A model generated the notes under the pieces. The model did no database searches. It was not told where the DNA came from and saw only the letters and a program-made list of their open reading frames with translations. A stretch of DNA of 64,000 nucleotides from Pseudomonas sp. JUb42 (GTDB lineage Bacteria; Pseudomonadota; Gammaproteobacteria; Pseudomonadales; Pseudomonadaceae), in assembly GCF_024807945.1 (NCBI RefSeq), contig NZ_JANUFD010000007.1, forward strand, positions 62,001 through 126,000, in the 5' to 3' direction. Positions 45,084 to 55,547 of the stretch are shown piece after piece (position 1 is the stretch's first letter; every line of letters starts with the position of its first letter). The translations under genes were made by a program, and so were the position numbers.

Positions 45084-45449
45084 ATGGCTCGAATACTGAT
45101 CGTCGACGATTCGCCGACTGAAATGTACAAACTGACCGGCATGCTGGAGCGCAACGGCCATGAGGTGCTCAAGGCTGAAAACGGCGCCGACGGCGTGGCC
45201 CTGGCCCGTCAGGAAAACCCCGACGCGGTACTGATGGATATCGTCATGCCCGGCCTCAATGGCTTCCAGGCTACGCGCCAGTTGACCAAGGACCCTGCCA
45301 CTGCCGGGATCCCGGTGATCATGATCACCACCAAGGATCAGGAAACCGACAAGGTCTGGGGCAAGCGCCAGGGTGCTCGCGACTATCTGACCAAGCCGGT
45401 GACCGAAGACCTGCTGATCCAGACCCTGAACGCGGTACTGGCCGGCTAA
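45084..45449 (+). CDS. pilH: Twitching motility response regulator PilH
   Basis: This 121-aa REC domain starts at the ATG at 45084 after GGGGAA. It has LIVDDSPTEMYKLTGMLE, VLMDIVMPGLNGFQA and DYLTKPVTEDLL. In P. aeruginosa PilH opposes or balances PilG and promotes retraction. It lies 48 nt after pilG. Confidence 0.95.
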   Translation: MARILIVDDSPTEMYKLTGMLERNGHEVLKAENGADGVALARQENPDAVLMDIVMPGLNGFQATRQLTKDPATAGIPVIMITTKDQETDKVWGKRQGARDYLTKPVTEDLLIQTLNAVLAG

Positions 45450-45461
45450 GGCCGGATTGCC

Positions 45462-46001
45462 ATGGCTGAGTCACAGACCGCGTTTCAGCTGCTGCTCGAT
45501 ATCGACCAGCGCTGCCGCTCCCTCGCCGCCGGCTTACCCTCCCAGGAAACCCGGCAGCAGGACTGGAGCGGTATCGGCTTTCGCATGGGCGGTCGCTGTT
45601 TCGTCGCGCCCATGGGCGAAATCGGTGAAATTCTCCACGAGCCGCGTTACGCCGTCCTGCCGGGGGTCAAGCCGTGGATCAAGGGCGTAGCCAACCTGCG
45701 CGGGCGTTTGCTGCCGATCATGGACCTGTGCGCCTTCTTCGGTCATGAATTGTCACCTGTGCGCAAACAACGCCGGGTACTGGTGGTCGAACACCAGGAT
45801 GTATTCGCCGGGCTGGTTGTCGATGAGGTTCTCGGCATGCAGCATTTCAATCAACGCGCCCTGATGGCTGAGGCCCTGGGCGGTTGCGAAGACAAGCTTT
45901 CGCCCTTTATCCAGGGCCAGTTCCTGCGCGAGGAGGCCTGGCTGATTTTCAGTCCGCGCCTGTTGGCGCAGTGTCCGCAGTTCATGGACGTGGCGTTGTA
46001 G
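45462..46001 (+). CDS. pilI: CheW-like adaptor PilI
   Basis: This 179-aa CheW-family protein has FRMGGRCFVAPMGEIGEIL, PWIKGVANLRGRLLPIMDL and LVVEHQDVFAGLVVDEVLG. It couples the receptor PilJ to the kinase ChpA. Confidence 0.94.
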   Translation: MAESQTAFQLLLDIDQRCRSLAAGLPSQETRQQDWSGIGFRMGGRCFVAPMGEIGEILHEPRYAVLPGVKPWIKGVANLRGRLLPIMDLCAFFGHELSPVRKQRRVLVVEHQDVFAGLVVDEVLGMQHFNQRALMAEALGGCEDKLSPFIQGQFLREEAWLIFSPRLLAQCPQFMDVAL

Positions 46002-46074
46002 GGCACGGGCAAGTCGACAGAGGCTTTGGGTTATGGACGCAAAACAGCAGTTGGTCCAGGCGGGGGCCTGATTA

Positions 46075-48117
46075 ATGAGCAAGCCAGGCAAGTCGTTGGA
46101 AGGTGCACGCAGTCGCTCGCAGATTGTCGTGCTGTTCATCGCGTTGATCATTTTCATCATGCTGCTGTTCGTCAACTTCGCCTACCTGAGCACGCAGTCG
46201 AACTACGACAAGCAATATATCGGGCATGCCGGCGAGCTGCGCGTGCTGTCCCAACGCATCGCCAAGAACGCCACCGAGGCCGCTGCCGGCAAGGCCCAGG
46301 CGTTTCGCCTGCTGACCGACGCGCGCAATGATTTCGACCTGCGCTGGGGCTACTTGAACAAGGGCGACAAATCCACCGGCCTGCCTGCGGCCCCGGTGGC
46401 GGTGCGCGATGAGTTGAAAGCGGTGCAGAACGACTGGGAAACCCTGCGCAAAAGCACCGACGTGATCCTCGCCAGCGAACAGACGGTGTTATCGCTGCAT
46501 CAGGTGGCCGCGACCCTGGCCGAAACCATTCCGCAATTGCAGGTCGAGTACGAGAAAGTCGTCGACATCCTCCTGCAGAACAAAGCCCCGGCCAGTCAGG
46601 TCGCGGTGGCTCAGCGCCAATCCCTTTTGGCCGAGCGGATTCTCGGCTCAGTGAATACCGTGCTGTCCGGCGACGAAACCGCCGTGCAGGCCGCCGATGC
46701 CTTTGGCCGCGATGCCAGCCAGTTCGGCCGGGTGCTCAACGGTATGCTCGAAGGCAACGCGACCATGAAGATCACTCAGGTCGAAGACCGCGACGCCAGG
46801 GCACGTCTCGCGGAAATTTCCGAGCTGTTCGAGTTCGTTTCCGGCTCGGTCGATGAAATCCTCGAAACCTCCCCTGAGCTGTTCCAGGTGCGCGAGGCGG
46901 CGGGCAAGATTTTCAACACTTCCCAGAGCCTGCTCGATCAGGCTTCCGTGCTGACCAACGATCTGGAACACCTGGCCAATGGCCGTTCCACCAACACCTA
47001 TGGCGGCTACATCCTCGGCTTGCTGGCGCTGATGTCGATCATCCTGATTGGCTTGGTGATGGTCCGCGAGACCAATCGCCAGCTGCGCGAAACCGCAGAG
47101 AAAAGCGAGCGCAACCAGACCGCGATCATGCGTCTGCTGGATGAAATCGAGAATCTCGCCGACGGCGACCTGACCGTGGCTGCCTCGGTGACCGAGGACT
47201 TTACCGGCGCGATTGCCGACTCGATCAACTACTCCATCGACCAACTTCGCGAGCTGGTAGCGACCATTAACCTGACCGCTGAACAGGTGGCGTCGGCGGT
47301 GGCGGACTCCCAGACCACGGCCATGGAACTGGCTGCTGCATCCCGCCATCAGGCCCTGCAGATCAGCGCCGCTTCAGATGCGATCAACGACATGGCCCAG
47401 TCCATCGACCAGGTATCGGCCAACGCTTCCGAGTCCTCGGCGGTGGCAGAACGTTCGGTGACCATTGCCAATAAGGGCAACGAGGTGGTGCATAACACCA
47501 TCAACGGCATGGACAACATTCGCGAACAGATTCAGGACACGTCCAAGCGGATCAAGCGTCTGGGCGAGTCTTCTCAGGAAATTGGCGATATTGTCAGCCT
47601 GATCGACGACATAGCCGACCAGACCAATATCCTCGCCCTGAACGCGGCGATCCAGGCCTCCATGGCTGGCGATGCCGGGCGTGGCTTTGCCGTGGTAGCC
47701 GACGAGGTTCAGCGTTTGGCCGAGCGTTCGTCCTCGGCCACCAAACAGATCGAGACGTTGGTGCGGGCTATTCAGAACGACACCAACGAAGCCGTCATCT
47801 CCATGGAGCAGACCACCAGTGAAGTGGTGCGCGGTGCCCGTCTGGCCCAGGATGCCGGGGTGGCGCTGGAAGAGATCGAGGGGGTTTCACGGGTTCTCGC
47901 CGAGCTGATCGAAAGTATCACTGACGCCGCCCGGCAGCAGGCGTCGTCGGCGGGGCAGATTTCCCAGACCATGCTGGTGATCCAGCAGACCACCACGCAG
48001 ACCACCTCGGGCACCACCGCCACCGCCGAAAGCATCGGTAACCTGGCGAAAATGGCCAGCGAGATGCGTCGTTCGGTCTCCGGGTTTACCTTGCCGCCGT
48101 CGAAAGGCCGGGCGTGA
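46075..48117 (+). CDS. pilJ: Twitching motility methyl-accepting chemoreceptor PilJ
   Basis: This 680-aa protein has a first membrane segment (residues about 19-40, [19 protein letters not shown]), a periplasmic PilJ-type four-helix domain (about 45-300), a second membrane segment (about 310-332), HAMP, and a cytoplasmic coiled-coil with the MCP hairpin ([20 protein letters not shown], then [16 protein letters not shown]). It senses pilus-surface contact and controls ChpA. The usual methyltransferase gene pilK does not follow. Confidence 0.95.
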   Translation: MSKPGKSLEGARSRSQIVVLFIALIIFIMLLFVNFAYLSTQSNYDKQYIGHAGELRVLSQRIAKNATEAAAGKAQAFRLLTDARNDFDLRWGYLNKGDKSTGLPAAPVAVRDELKAVQNDWETLRKSTDVILASEQTVLSLHQVAATLAETIPQLQVEYEKVVDILLQNKAPASQVAVAQRQSLLAERILGSVNTVLSGDETAVQAADAFGRDASQFGRVLNGMLEGNATMKITQVEDRDARARLAEISELFEFVSGSVDEILETSPELFQVREAAGKIFNTSQSLLDQASVLTNDLEHLANGRSTNTYGGYILGLLALMSIILIGLVMVRETNRQLRETAEKSERNQTAIMRLLDEIENLADGDLTVAASVTEDFTGAIADSINYSIDQLRELVATINLTAEQVASAVADSQTTAMELAAASRHQALQISAASDAINDMAQSIDQVSANASESSAVAERSVTIANKGNEVVHNTINGMDNIREQIQDTSKRIKRLGESSQEIGDIVSLIDDIADQTNILALNAAIQASMAGDAGRGFAVVADEVQRLAERSSSATKQIETLVRAIQNDTNEAVISMEQTTSEVVRGARLAQDAGVALEEIEGVSRVLAELIESITDAARQQASSAGQISQTMLVIQQTTTQTTSGTTATAESIGNLAKMASEMRRSVSGFTLPPSKGRA

Positions 48118-48164
48118 TGTGCAAAAAATGAACAATCTGACGACACGTCATTCGGTACGACATC

Positions 48165-51100
48165 ATGGCTGACCGGCATGACTATGTGGCCCTGGAATGG
48201 GTCAAGGGCGAAATCGCCGATACCCTCAAGCAGGCCCGCCATGCGCTTGAGGTGTTCGTCGACACCACGGATGCGTCGGCGCTCGGTGAGTGTCTGGACT
48301 GCGTGCATCAGGTTCACGGCAGCCTGCAAATGGTCGAATTCTACGGCGCGGCCCTGCTCGCCGAAGAGATCGAACAGCTGGCCCTGGCCTTGCAGCAAGG
48401 CCGCGTTGCCCAGCGCACCGAAAGCATTCAACTGTTGCTCCAGGCCCTGAGCCAACTGCCGATCTATCTCGACCGCGTGCATTCTGCGCGCCGCGACCTG
48501 CCCCTGGTGGTGTTGCCGCTGCTCAACGACCTGCGCAGCGCCCGGGGCGAAAGCCTGCTCTCGGAAACCAGCCTGTTCGCGCCGCAACTGGCGGTGCTCC
48601 CGGAACTGGACGAAGCCGCCCTGGCCGAACGCGACACCCCGGAACTGCCCGCCTTGCTGCGCAAGCTGCGCCAGACCCTGCAAGCTGCACTGGTCGGCCT
48701 GATGCGCGAGCAGGATGTGCAGACGCAGCTTGGCCTGATGGACAAGGTGTTCTCGCGCCTTGAACTGCTTTGCGAAGACGCGCCGCTCGGGCCGCTCTGG
48801 CGGATCGCCTCGGCACTGGTCGAGACCATGGTCAACGGCAACTTCACCAACAGCCCGGCGCTGCGCAGCCTGTTCAAGGATGCCGACAAGGAACTCAAGC
48901 GCTTGCTGGAACAGGGCATCGAAGGGATCAATCAGCCGGCGCCGGATGAGCTGCTCAAAAGCCTGCTGTTCTATATCGCCAAGTCCGACAGCCAAGCGCC
49001 GAAGATGCTCGACCTCAAGGATCAGTACGCCCTCGCCGAGGCCTTGCCGGACAGCGCCCTGGTCAACGAAGAACGCGCGCGCATGGCCGGGCCGGATCGC
49101 GATGCCATGCGCTCGGTGATCGTGGCGTTGTGCGAAGAGCTGGTGCGGGTCAAGGAACGCCTGGACGTGTTTGTTCGTGGCGACCGCCAGCACGTCAGCG
49201 AACTCAATGCCTTGCTGCCGCCGCTTCGGCAGATCGCCGATACCCTGGCCGTGCTGGGTTTTGGCCAGCCGCGCAAAGTCATCATCGACCAGTTGAGCGT
49301 GGTTCAGGGGCTGGCTCAGGGCCAGCGTGAACCCAGTGACGCCGCCTTGATGGACGTCGCCGGGGCGCTGCTCTATGTCGAAGCCACTCTGGCGGGCATG
49401 GCCGGTACGGTCGAGCAGGCCAGCCGCGAAGAAAGCCGCCTGCCCACGACCGATCTGACGCAAATTCACCAGTTGGTGATTGGCGAGGCCCGGGTGGTGC
49501 TGCAACAGGCCAAGGACGTGATCGTCGACTACATCGACGGCGAGTGGGATCGGGCGCGCCTGGAGCCGCTGTCGGCTTTGTTGGTGCAAGTGCGTGGCGC
49601 CCTGGCGATGATCCCCCTGGCGCGGGCGTCTGGCTTGTTGTCGTCGTGCAATGACTACATTCGCGAACACCTGCTGGTGGACGAAACCCGTCCTTCGTGG
49701 ACCCAGCTCGACAGCCTGGCCGACGCGCTGACCGGGGTTGAGTACTACCTCGAACGCATGGGCGAGGACCACGAAGCGCCGGGCGACCAGATTCTCGACA
49801 TGGCTCAGGAAAGCCTCGCCCGCCTTGGCTACACGCCGACGCCCAACGCCATGGAAGTGCCGTTGCTCGACGAGGTGATCAGCCACGAAGAACTGCACGA
49901 GTTGCAGGAACGCCAGGCCCTGGTCAGCCCGACCCAGACTATCGCCGAAGTCCTCGCCAGCCCGGTCTCGGCGGTCAACCCGCCAGCGCGGCATATGCCC
50001 GCCAGCCTGCTGCCACCGCCCGCCGATGAAGACGGCGTGGATGAAGAGTTGTGCGAGGTCTTCCTCGAAGAGGCCGACGAAGTGCTTGCGGTGTTGCGTC
50101 GTGCGATTCCGCGCTGGTGTGTCGATACCACCGATACCCAGGCCCTGACCGAAGTACGCCGGGCCTTCCACACCCTCAAGGGCAGCGGCCGGATGGTGCG
50201 GGCACTGATTCTCGGCGAGCTGGCCTGGTCGGTGGAAAACCTGCTCAACCGCGTGCTGGAGCGCAGCGTCGAGCCTTCGATCCATGTGCAACGCCTGCTC
50301 AACGACATTCTGGCGCTGCTGCCGGAGGTGCTTCAGGATTTCGCCCGCCGCGCCCAACGCCAGCGCGATGATGTCGATGTCCTGGCAGCCCGCGCTCATG
50401 CGCTGGCCAAAGGTATCGTGCTGCCGGACGTAGTCATCGCCGCCCCGGCCGACGAAGCGCTGGACCCGCAACTGCTGGAGATCTTCCGTCAGGAAGCCCT
50501 CGGCCACCTGGAAAACCTGCAGCGCTTTCTGGAAAGTGCACGCAGCGACACGTCGCCAGCCATCACGGACGACTTGTTGCGCGCCCTGCACACCCTGAAG
50601 GGCAGCGCCTATATGGCCGGGGTGCAGCCGATCGCCGAACTGGCCAGCCCGCTGGATCAACTGGTGCGCGAATTCAAGGCTCACCTGATCCCGCTGGAAG
50701 TGGCCGATATCAACCTGCTGCGCTCGGCCGAAGCGTTGTTCCACAAGGGCCTGGAGCAACTGGACAGCACGCCGCTGCAAGCCATCCCCGGTGCCGCCAA
50801 GGTCATCGAAAGCGCCCAGAGCCTGCTGCAACAGCGTCTCGCCGCAGCGCTCAGCGCCAGCAATAACGGCCTGCGCATCAAGCCCAATCCACACCTGATC
50901 GCGGGCTTTCTCGCTGAAGGCATGGACATTCTGCTCGACGCCGAAAGCCTGTTGCAGCGCTGGCGCCAGCATCCGGGCGAGCGGCTGGAACTGAGCGCGC
51001 TGCTGGACGAGCTGACCACCCTGGGTCATGGCGCGCATCTGGCCGATCTGTCTCAGGTCGATGAGCTGTGCGAAGCCTTGCTCGACCTGTATGGCGCCGT

Positions 51101-54083
51101 CGAAGAAAGCAGTCTGGTCGTCAGCGAGCGCTTCTTCGATGAGGCCGAGCAGGCCCATGAAGCGTTGATCAATATGCTTGATCAGGTGGCCGCCGGGCAG
51201 GCGGTCGAGCCGCGGCCGGAGCGGGTCAGCGCGTTGCGCGAGCTGCTCGATGAAGCCCTGGACCCAGCAGCCATGGGCCTGATCAAGAGCGAGGGTGGGC
51301 GCACGAGCATTACCGAGCTCGGCAGCGTCACTGAAGCGGTTGCCGGTGCGGCGGATCTGGATGACGAGATCGTCGAGATTTTTCTCGAAGAAGCCGTGGA
51401 TATCCTCGACAGCGCCAACCAGGCCTTGCAGCGCTGGCTGACCGACCCTGAAAACCCGGCACCGCTGTCTTCGCTGCAACGCGACCTGCACACCCTCAAG
51501 GGTGGCGCGCGAATGGCCGAAATCAGCGAAATCGGCAATCTTGGTCATGAGCTCGAACACCTCTACGAAAGCCTGATCGACCGCCGTTGCAGCTATTCGC
51601 CGGCGCTGGCCGAGCTGTTGCAGAACAGTCATGACCAATTGGCATTGATGCTGGAGCAGTTGCAAAGGCATCAGCCGTTCGCCGATCCGCAGCCATTGAT
51701 CGAGGCGATCCAGCAGTTCCGTACGGCTGGCAATGCGCTTGAAGGCGTGAGCAGCGATGTCACTGCACCTGTCGAGACTGCCGAAACCGTCACGGAAGAG
51801 CGCGACCCCGAGCTGCTGGAGATTTTTCTCGAAGAAGGGTTCGATATCAGCGAAAGCTCAGGGGCCGCCCTTGAGCGCTGGCAGGCCGACCCGCAAAACA
51901 CTCTGGAAGTGGAAAACCTGCTGCGCGACCTGCACACCCTCAAGGGCGGTGCGCGGATGGTTGAAATTGCGCCCATCGGCGATCTGGCCCACGAGCTTGA
52001 ATCGCTCTATGAAGGTGTCTCGGCCGGCCAGTTGCAGGCCAGCCCGATGATGTTCAGCCTGCTGCAAAGCGGCCATGACCTGCTCGCCGACATGCTCGAT
52101 GCGGTGCGTGAGCAGAAGCCGCTGCCCAGTGCCGCGCTGCTGATCGACAGTATCCGCCGTGTGGCTGCTGCCAACGGCAGCGCCGATAGCACGCCGAAAC
52201 CCTTTGCCGCCCCCGTCGCGCAGCCTGTTGCGGGCGACGCGGAGGGCGAGCGGGCGGCGCCGGAAATGGTCAAGGTCGATGGCGGGCAACTGGAAAACCT
52301 GGTCAACCTGGCCGGGGAAACTTCGATTTTCCGTGGCCGCATCGAACAGCAGGTCAGCGATTTCAGCGCCACGCTGACGGAAGTGGAAACCACCATCGAG
52401 CGTATGCGCGACCAGTTGCGCCGTCTGGATGTCGAGACCCAGGGCCGGGCTCACGGCAGCGACTCGACTCAGGCCGAGCGCCTTGGCTACGAAGAATTCG
52501 ATCCGCTGGAAATGGACCGTCACTCGCAATTGCAGCAACTGTCACGGGCGTTGTTCGAGTCCGCCTCCGACCTGCTGGACCTCAAGGAAACCCTCGCCGC
52601 CCGCGCCCACGACGCGGAAAACCTGCTGATGCTGCAAGCCAGGGTCAACACCCAGTTGCAGGAAGGCCTGATGCGTACGCGCATGGTGCCGTTCGAACGC
52701 ATGGTGCCCAGGCTGCGCCGGGTGGTGCGTCAGGTGGCCGGTGAGCTGGGCAAGAAAGTCCGTTTCGATGTGCTCAACGCCGAAGGCGAGATGGACCGCA
52801 ACGTGCTGGAACGCATGGTCGCGCCGTTGGAGCATATGCTGCGCAATGCCGTCGATCACGGTCTGGAGAGCAGCGAGAAGCGCTTGGCCGCAGGCAAGCC
52901 GGAAAGCGGCCATATCACCCTGAGCCTGACCCATGAAGGCGGTGACATCGTCATTGAAATGAGCGACGACGGCGCCGGGGTCGATCTGGCCGCTGTACGC
53001 CGCAAGGCCATCAAGCGCGGTCTGATCGACGCCAACAACGAGCTGAGCGACTACGACGTTCTGCAATTCATTCTTCAGGCCGGATTTTCCACCGCCGAGA
53101 CCATCACCCAGATCTCCGGGCGCGGCGTCGGCATGGACGTGGTGCATGCCGAAATCAAGGAACTGGGCGGCAACATGGTCATCGATTCGGTGGCCGGCAA
53201 GGGCGTGCGTTTCCGCATTCGCTTGCCGTATTCGGTGTCGGTCAACCGGGCGTTGATGGTGCAGTGCGGTGAGGAACAGTATGCCGTGCCGCTGAACACC
53301 ATCGAAGGCATCGTGCGGGTCATGCCCGGCGAACTGGAAGCCTGTTACCAAACCAACCCGCCGTGCTACCAGTACGGCGGGCGCAGTTATGAATTGCGCT
53401 ATCTGGGCGAACTGCTCAATAACGGCCTGCGTCCACGCCTGATCGGCCAGTCGCAGCCCGTGCCGGTGCTGTTGGTGCATCTGCATGAGCAGTGGGTTGC
53501 GGTGCAGGTCGATAGTCTCGCCGGTTCCCGGGAGATTGTGGTCAAGAGCCTGGGGCCGCAGTTCGCCGCCGTGCAGGGCATTACCGGCGCGACCATCCTC
53601 GGCGACGGCCATGTGGTGCTGATCCTTGATCTGCCGGGGCATATCCGCGCCATGCAGGGGCGTATCTTCAGTCGCCAGCAGGTGTTCCCCGATGCCGAGC
53701 CGGTGCGCCCGTTGCTGATCATGGTGGTGGACGACTCGGTGACCGTGCGCAAGGTCACCAGCCGTCTGCTAGAGCGTCACGGCATGAACGTACTGACGGC
53801 CAAGGACGGTGTGGACGCCATGGCGTTGCTGCAGGAACACACCCCCGACGTGATGCTGCTGGATATCGAAATGCCACGCATGGACGGCTTCGAAGTGGCC
53901 AGTCAGATCCGCCACGACGAACGCCTCAAGGATCTGCCGATCATCATGATCACCTCACGCTCCGGGCAGAAACACCGCGACCGGGCCATGGCCATCGGCG
54001 TCAACGACTACCTGAGCAAGCCGTATCAGGAGTCGGTGCTGCTGGAGAGCATCATTACCCACTGGAGTCAGGTGAATGTCTGA
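48165..54083 (+). CDS. chpA: Chemotaxis-like hybrid histidine kinase/response regulator ChpA
   Basis: This is a 1972-aa multidomain protein. Four phosphotransfer (Hpt) domains have H-T-L-K-G at about residues 668 (HTLKGSGRMV), 808 (HTLKGSAYMAG), 1108 (HTLKGGARMAE) and 1256 (HTLKGGARMVE). A degenerate N-terminal unit near 46 reads HQVHGSLQMV. A dimerisation/HATPase core follows (NAVDHGLESSEKRLAAG; DDGAGVDLAA; QISGRGVGMDVV), then a CheW domain (about 1690-1820) and a C-terminal REC domain (VVDDSVTVRKVTSRLLE; LLDIEMPRMDG; YLSKPYQE). It is the central kinase of the Pil-Chp system. It is shorter than the P. aeruginosa protein, with fewer Hpt-like units. Confidence 0.95.
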   Translation: MADRHDYVALEWVKGEIADTLKQARHALEVFVDTTDASALGECLDCVHQVHGSLQMVEFYGAALLAEEIEQLALALQQGRVAQRTESIQLLLQALSQLPIYLDRVHSARRDLPLVVLPLLNDLRSARGESLLSETSLFAPQLAVLPELDEAALAERDTPELPALLRKLRQTLQAALVGLMREQDVQTQLGLMDKVFSRLELLCEDAPLGPLWRIASALVETMVNGNFTNSPALRSLFKDADKELKRLLEQGIEGINQPAPDELLKSLLFYIAKSDSQAPKMLDLKDQYALAEALPDSALVNEERARMAGPDRDAMRSVIVALCEELVRVKERLDVFVRGDRQHVSELNALLPPLRQIADTLAVLGFGQPRKVIIDQLSVVQGLAQGQREPSDAALMDVAGALLYVEATLAGMAGTVEQASREESRLPTTDLTQIHQLVIGEARVVLQQAKDVIVDYIDGEWDRARLEPLSALLVQVRGALAMIPLARASGLLSSCNDYIREHLLVDETRPSWTQLDSLADALTGVEYYLERMGEDHEAPGDQILDMAQESLARLGYTPTPNAMEVPLLDEVISHEELHELQERQALVSPTQTIAEVLASPVSAVNPPARHMPASLLPPPADEDGVDEELCEVFLEEADEVLAVLRRAIPRWCVDTTDTQALTEVRRAFHTLKGSGRMVRALILGELAWSVENLLNRVLERSVEPSIHVQRLLNDILALLPEVLQDFARRAQRQRDDVDVLAARAHALAKGIVLPDVVIAAPADEALDPQLLEIFRQEALGHLENLQRFLESARSDTSPAITDDLLRALHTLKGSAYMAGVQPIAELASPLDQLVREFKAHLIPLEVADINLLRSAEALFHKGLEQLDSTPLQAIPGAAKVIESAQSLLQQRLAAALSASNNGLRIKPNPHLIAGFLAEGMDILLDAESLLQRWRQHPGERLELSALLDELTTLGHGAHLADLSQVDELCEALLDLYGAVEESSLVVSERFFDEAEQAHEALINMLDQVAAGQAVEPRPERVSALRELLDEALDPAAMGLIKSEGGRTSITELGSVTEAVAGAADLDDEIVEIFLEEAVDILDSANQALQRWLTDPENPAPLSSLQRDLHTLKGGARMAEISEIGNLGHELEHLYESLIDRRCSYSPALAELLQNSHDQLALMLEQLQRHQPFADPQPLIEAIQQFRTAGNALEGVSSDVTAPVETAETVTEERDPELLEIFLEEGFDISESSGAALERWQADPQNTLEVENLLRDLHTLKGGARMVEIAPIGDLAHELESLYEGVSAGQLQASPMMFSLLQSGHDLLADMLDAVREQKPLPSAALLIDSIRRVAAANGSADSTPKPFAAPVAQPVAGDAEGERAAPEMVKVDGGQLENLVNLAGETSIFRGRIEQQVSDFSATLTEVETTIERMRDQLRRLDVETQGRAHGSDSTQAERLGYEEFDPLEMDRHSQLQQLSRALFESASDLLDLKETLAARAHDAENLLMLQARVNTQLQEGLMRTRMVPFERMVPRLRRVVRQVAGELGKKVRFDVLNAEGEMDRNVLERMVAPLEHMLRNAVDHGLESSEKRLAAGKPESGHITLSLTHEGGDIVIEMSDDGAGVDLAAVRRKAIKRGLIDANNELSDYDVLQFILQAGFSTAETITQISGRGVGMDVVHAEIKELGGNMVIDSVAGKGVRFRIRLPYSVSVNRALMVQCGEEQYAVPLNTIEGIVRVMPGELEACYQTNPPCYQYGGRSYELRYLGELLNNGLRPRLIGQSQPVPVLLVHLHEQWVAVQVDSLAGSREIVVKSLGPQFAAVQGITGATILGDGHVVLILDLPGHIRAMQGRIFSRQQVFPDAEPVRPLLIMVVDDSVTVRKVTSRLLERHGMNVLTAKDGVDAMALLQEHTPDVMLLDIEMPRMDGFEVASQIRHDERLKDLPIIMITSRSGQKHRDRAMAIGVNDYLSKPYQESVLLESIITHWSQVNV

Positions 54084-54558
54084 GAGCAGCTTCCAATCCA
54101 GCCGCCTCACCACCCTGACCGGCCTGCTGCTGCCCCTGAGCGACCGCTATCTGCTGTTGCCCAATGTCGCGGTTGCCGAACTGATCGATTATCAGGACAG
54201 CACGCCGGAAGAGGGCGCGCCGGAATGGTTTCTCGGGCCGATCAGCTGGCGCCAGTTGACCCTGCCGCTGCTCAGCTTCGAAGCCGCCTGCGGTGGCCGC
54301 ACCAAGGTCGGCGGTCGCGCACGTATCGTGGTACTCAACGCTTTGGGCGGGCGCAACGAGCTGAAGTTCATTGCCTTGCTGACGCAAGGGATTCCCCGCT
54401 CCTGCAAGCTCGACAGCCAGCTCAGCTACGTCGACGTGCCCCTGACCGAACTCGAATTGGCTGCCGTGCAAGTGGGCGAGACCGTGGCCCGGGTACCTGA
54501 CCTGATCGGGCTGGAGCAGTGGTTGGTGGATGCCGGGTTGATGCATCCCGCTGCTTGA
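54076..54558 (+). CDS. chpC: CheW-like protein ChpC
   Basis: This 160-aa CheW-related protein has LLLPLSDRYLLLPNVAVAEL, APEWFLGPISWRQLTLPLLS and RARIVVLNALGG. It overlaps the end of chpA by 8 nt. In P. aeruginosa it links additional inputs to ChpA; the chpB methylesterase that normally lies between is missing. Confidence 0.88.
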   Translation: MSESSFQSSRLTTLTGLLLPLSDRYLLLPNVAVAELIDYQDSTPEEGAPEWFLGPISWRQLTLPLLSFEAACGGRTKVGGRARIVVLNALGGRNELKFIALLTQGIPRSCKLDSQLSYVDVPLTELELAAVQVGETVARVPDLIGLEQWLVDAGLMHPAA

Positions 54559-54593
54559 ACTGAAATACGATCCCTGTAGGCGCTGCGCAATAT

Positions 54594-54685
54594 TGTGGGA
54601 CCGGCTTTAGCCGGGAATAGGCCGATACAGCCGATGCCTATTCATGGCCTGGAATATCGCCTTCCCGGCTAAAGCCGGTCCCACA
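54594..54685. repeat. REPIN (GTGGGACCGGCTTTAGCCGG type)
   Basis: Inverted copies of TGTGGGACCGGCTTTAGCCG flank about 45 nt, between chpC and the structured leader. Confidence 0.88.
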
Positions 54686-54805
54686 TGGGTTCTGGACACA
54701 AAAAAAGTGACGAATCTGAAGGACCGCTCTCTTTCTATTGAGTGAAATTTCCTAAACAATCCCGGCCGCTTGTGCTCGTCGAATTCCGTCTCTAGTCTGC
54801 TCCGC

Positions 54806-54996
54806 GCCACTGTAAATCAGTGGCCGGGTGTGGAAACCCGTACCACAGATTCGATGAGCTCCATGCAGCTACTTGCCTTCGGGCAGGTGCTTTATGGCAG
54901 CTATGTTCGGGCAGACTTCGGTCTGGCCGAGGGATCCGTGGCTCGGTTTTCCACCCCGTTCATAGCTGCCACCTCTATAACCGTGTGGAAACGGTG
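54806..54996 (+). ncRNA. Structured leader RNA candidate upstream of a 73-aa gene
   Basis: A chain of perfect hairpins lies 36-226 nt before the ATG at 55032: GCCACTGTAAATCAGTGGC (54806-54824); CGGGT...ACCCG (54825-54840); TGCC-TTCG-GGCA near 54874-54885; a long-range stem TGGCAGCTATG (54895-54905)/CATAGCTGCCA (54961-54971) that encloses CAGAC-TTCG-GTCTG and CCGAG...CTCGG; and ACCG...CGGT (54980-54995). GTGTGGAAAC appears twice, at two hairpin loops. Several UUCG-type loops argue for an RNA element selected for structure, such as a cis-regulator. From memory, similar leaders precede small genes in other Pseudomonas, but no Rfam name is claimed. Confidence 0.6.
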
Positions 54997-55031
54997 ACAG
55001 AGATGGCTCCAGTAGCCCACGGAGATACACC

Positions 55032-55253
55032 ATGATTAAAAAGCTCGTCCCCGATCCACCCCACACCACCGAAGAAGCTCTGCTTCGTATCTTCGACCTG
55101 CTGCGCAGCGCTGCGGCGGTGATGTATGAATCCGGCGATCAACAAAGCGGCACCAACCGCCACCTGGCGTTTGCGGCGTTGTACCTGGTCGATATGGCCA
55201 AGGCAGTGGCGGATCATCAGATCCAGTCGCTACATGAGCAACGCACGGCCTAA
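55032..55253 (+). CDS. Small hypothetical protein behind the structured leader
   Basis: This 73-aa protein begins MIKKLVPDPPHTTEEALLRI and continues with an amphipathic helical region (DLLRSAAAVMYESGDQQSG; LAFAALYLVDMAKAVADHQI). It resembles the small DUF6124/DUF3077-type Pseudomonas proteins that often follow such leaders; function is unknown. A GGAG site lies 8 nt before the ATG. It has no signal peptide or membrane segment. Confidence 0.7.
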   Translation: MIKKLVPDPPHTTEEALLRIFDLLRSAAAVMYESGDQQSGTNRHLAFAALYLVDMAKAVADHQIQSLHEQRTA

Positions 55254-55301
55254 ACGCTAAACCTTGGGACCCTTGTGGGACCGAATTCTTTGGGAGCAAA
55301 T

Positions 55302-55393
55302 TGTGGGAGCGAATTCATTCGCGAAGGCGGTGTTTCAGACTCCGTATAGGCGTCGGATGCACCGGCCTATTCGCGAATGAATTCGCTCCCACA
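55302..55393. repeat. REPIN (GGGAGCGAATTCATTCGCGA type)
   Basis: Inverted copies of TGTGGGAGCGAATTCATTCG flank about 45 nt, upstream of the mdc operon. Confidence 0.88.
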
Positions 55394-55547
55394 GGATTTA
55401 CTCTCGCCCCCTGCCAAGTGTTTGCTGCGAGACAGCACCGTGCCAGAACCATTACTCCAACCGTAACGATCACGCACGCTGCTTGATTGATGCCCGACCC
55501 CCTTCGCTCCTAAGGTGACCCACGACCGCAAAACTCGTGGAGCGAGC

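Noticed and set aside
47772..51671. 1299-aa minus-strand open frame opposite pilJ-chpA
   Set aside because: It is the shadow of a GC-rich real gene: no family resemblance, composition rich in Gln/His/Arg as expected for antisense, and chpA has clear motifs on the other strand.
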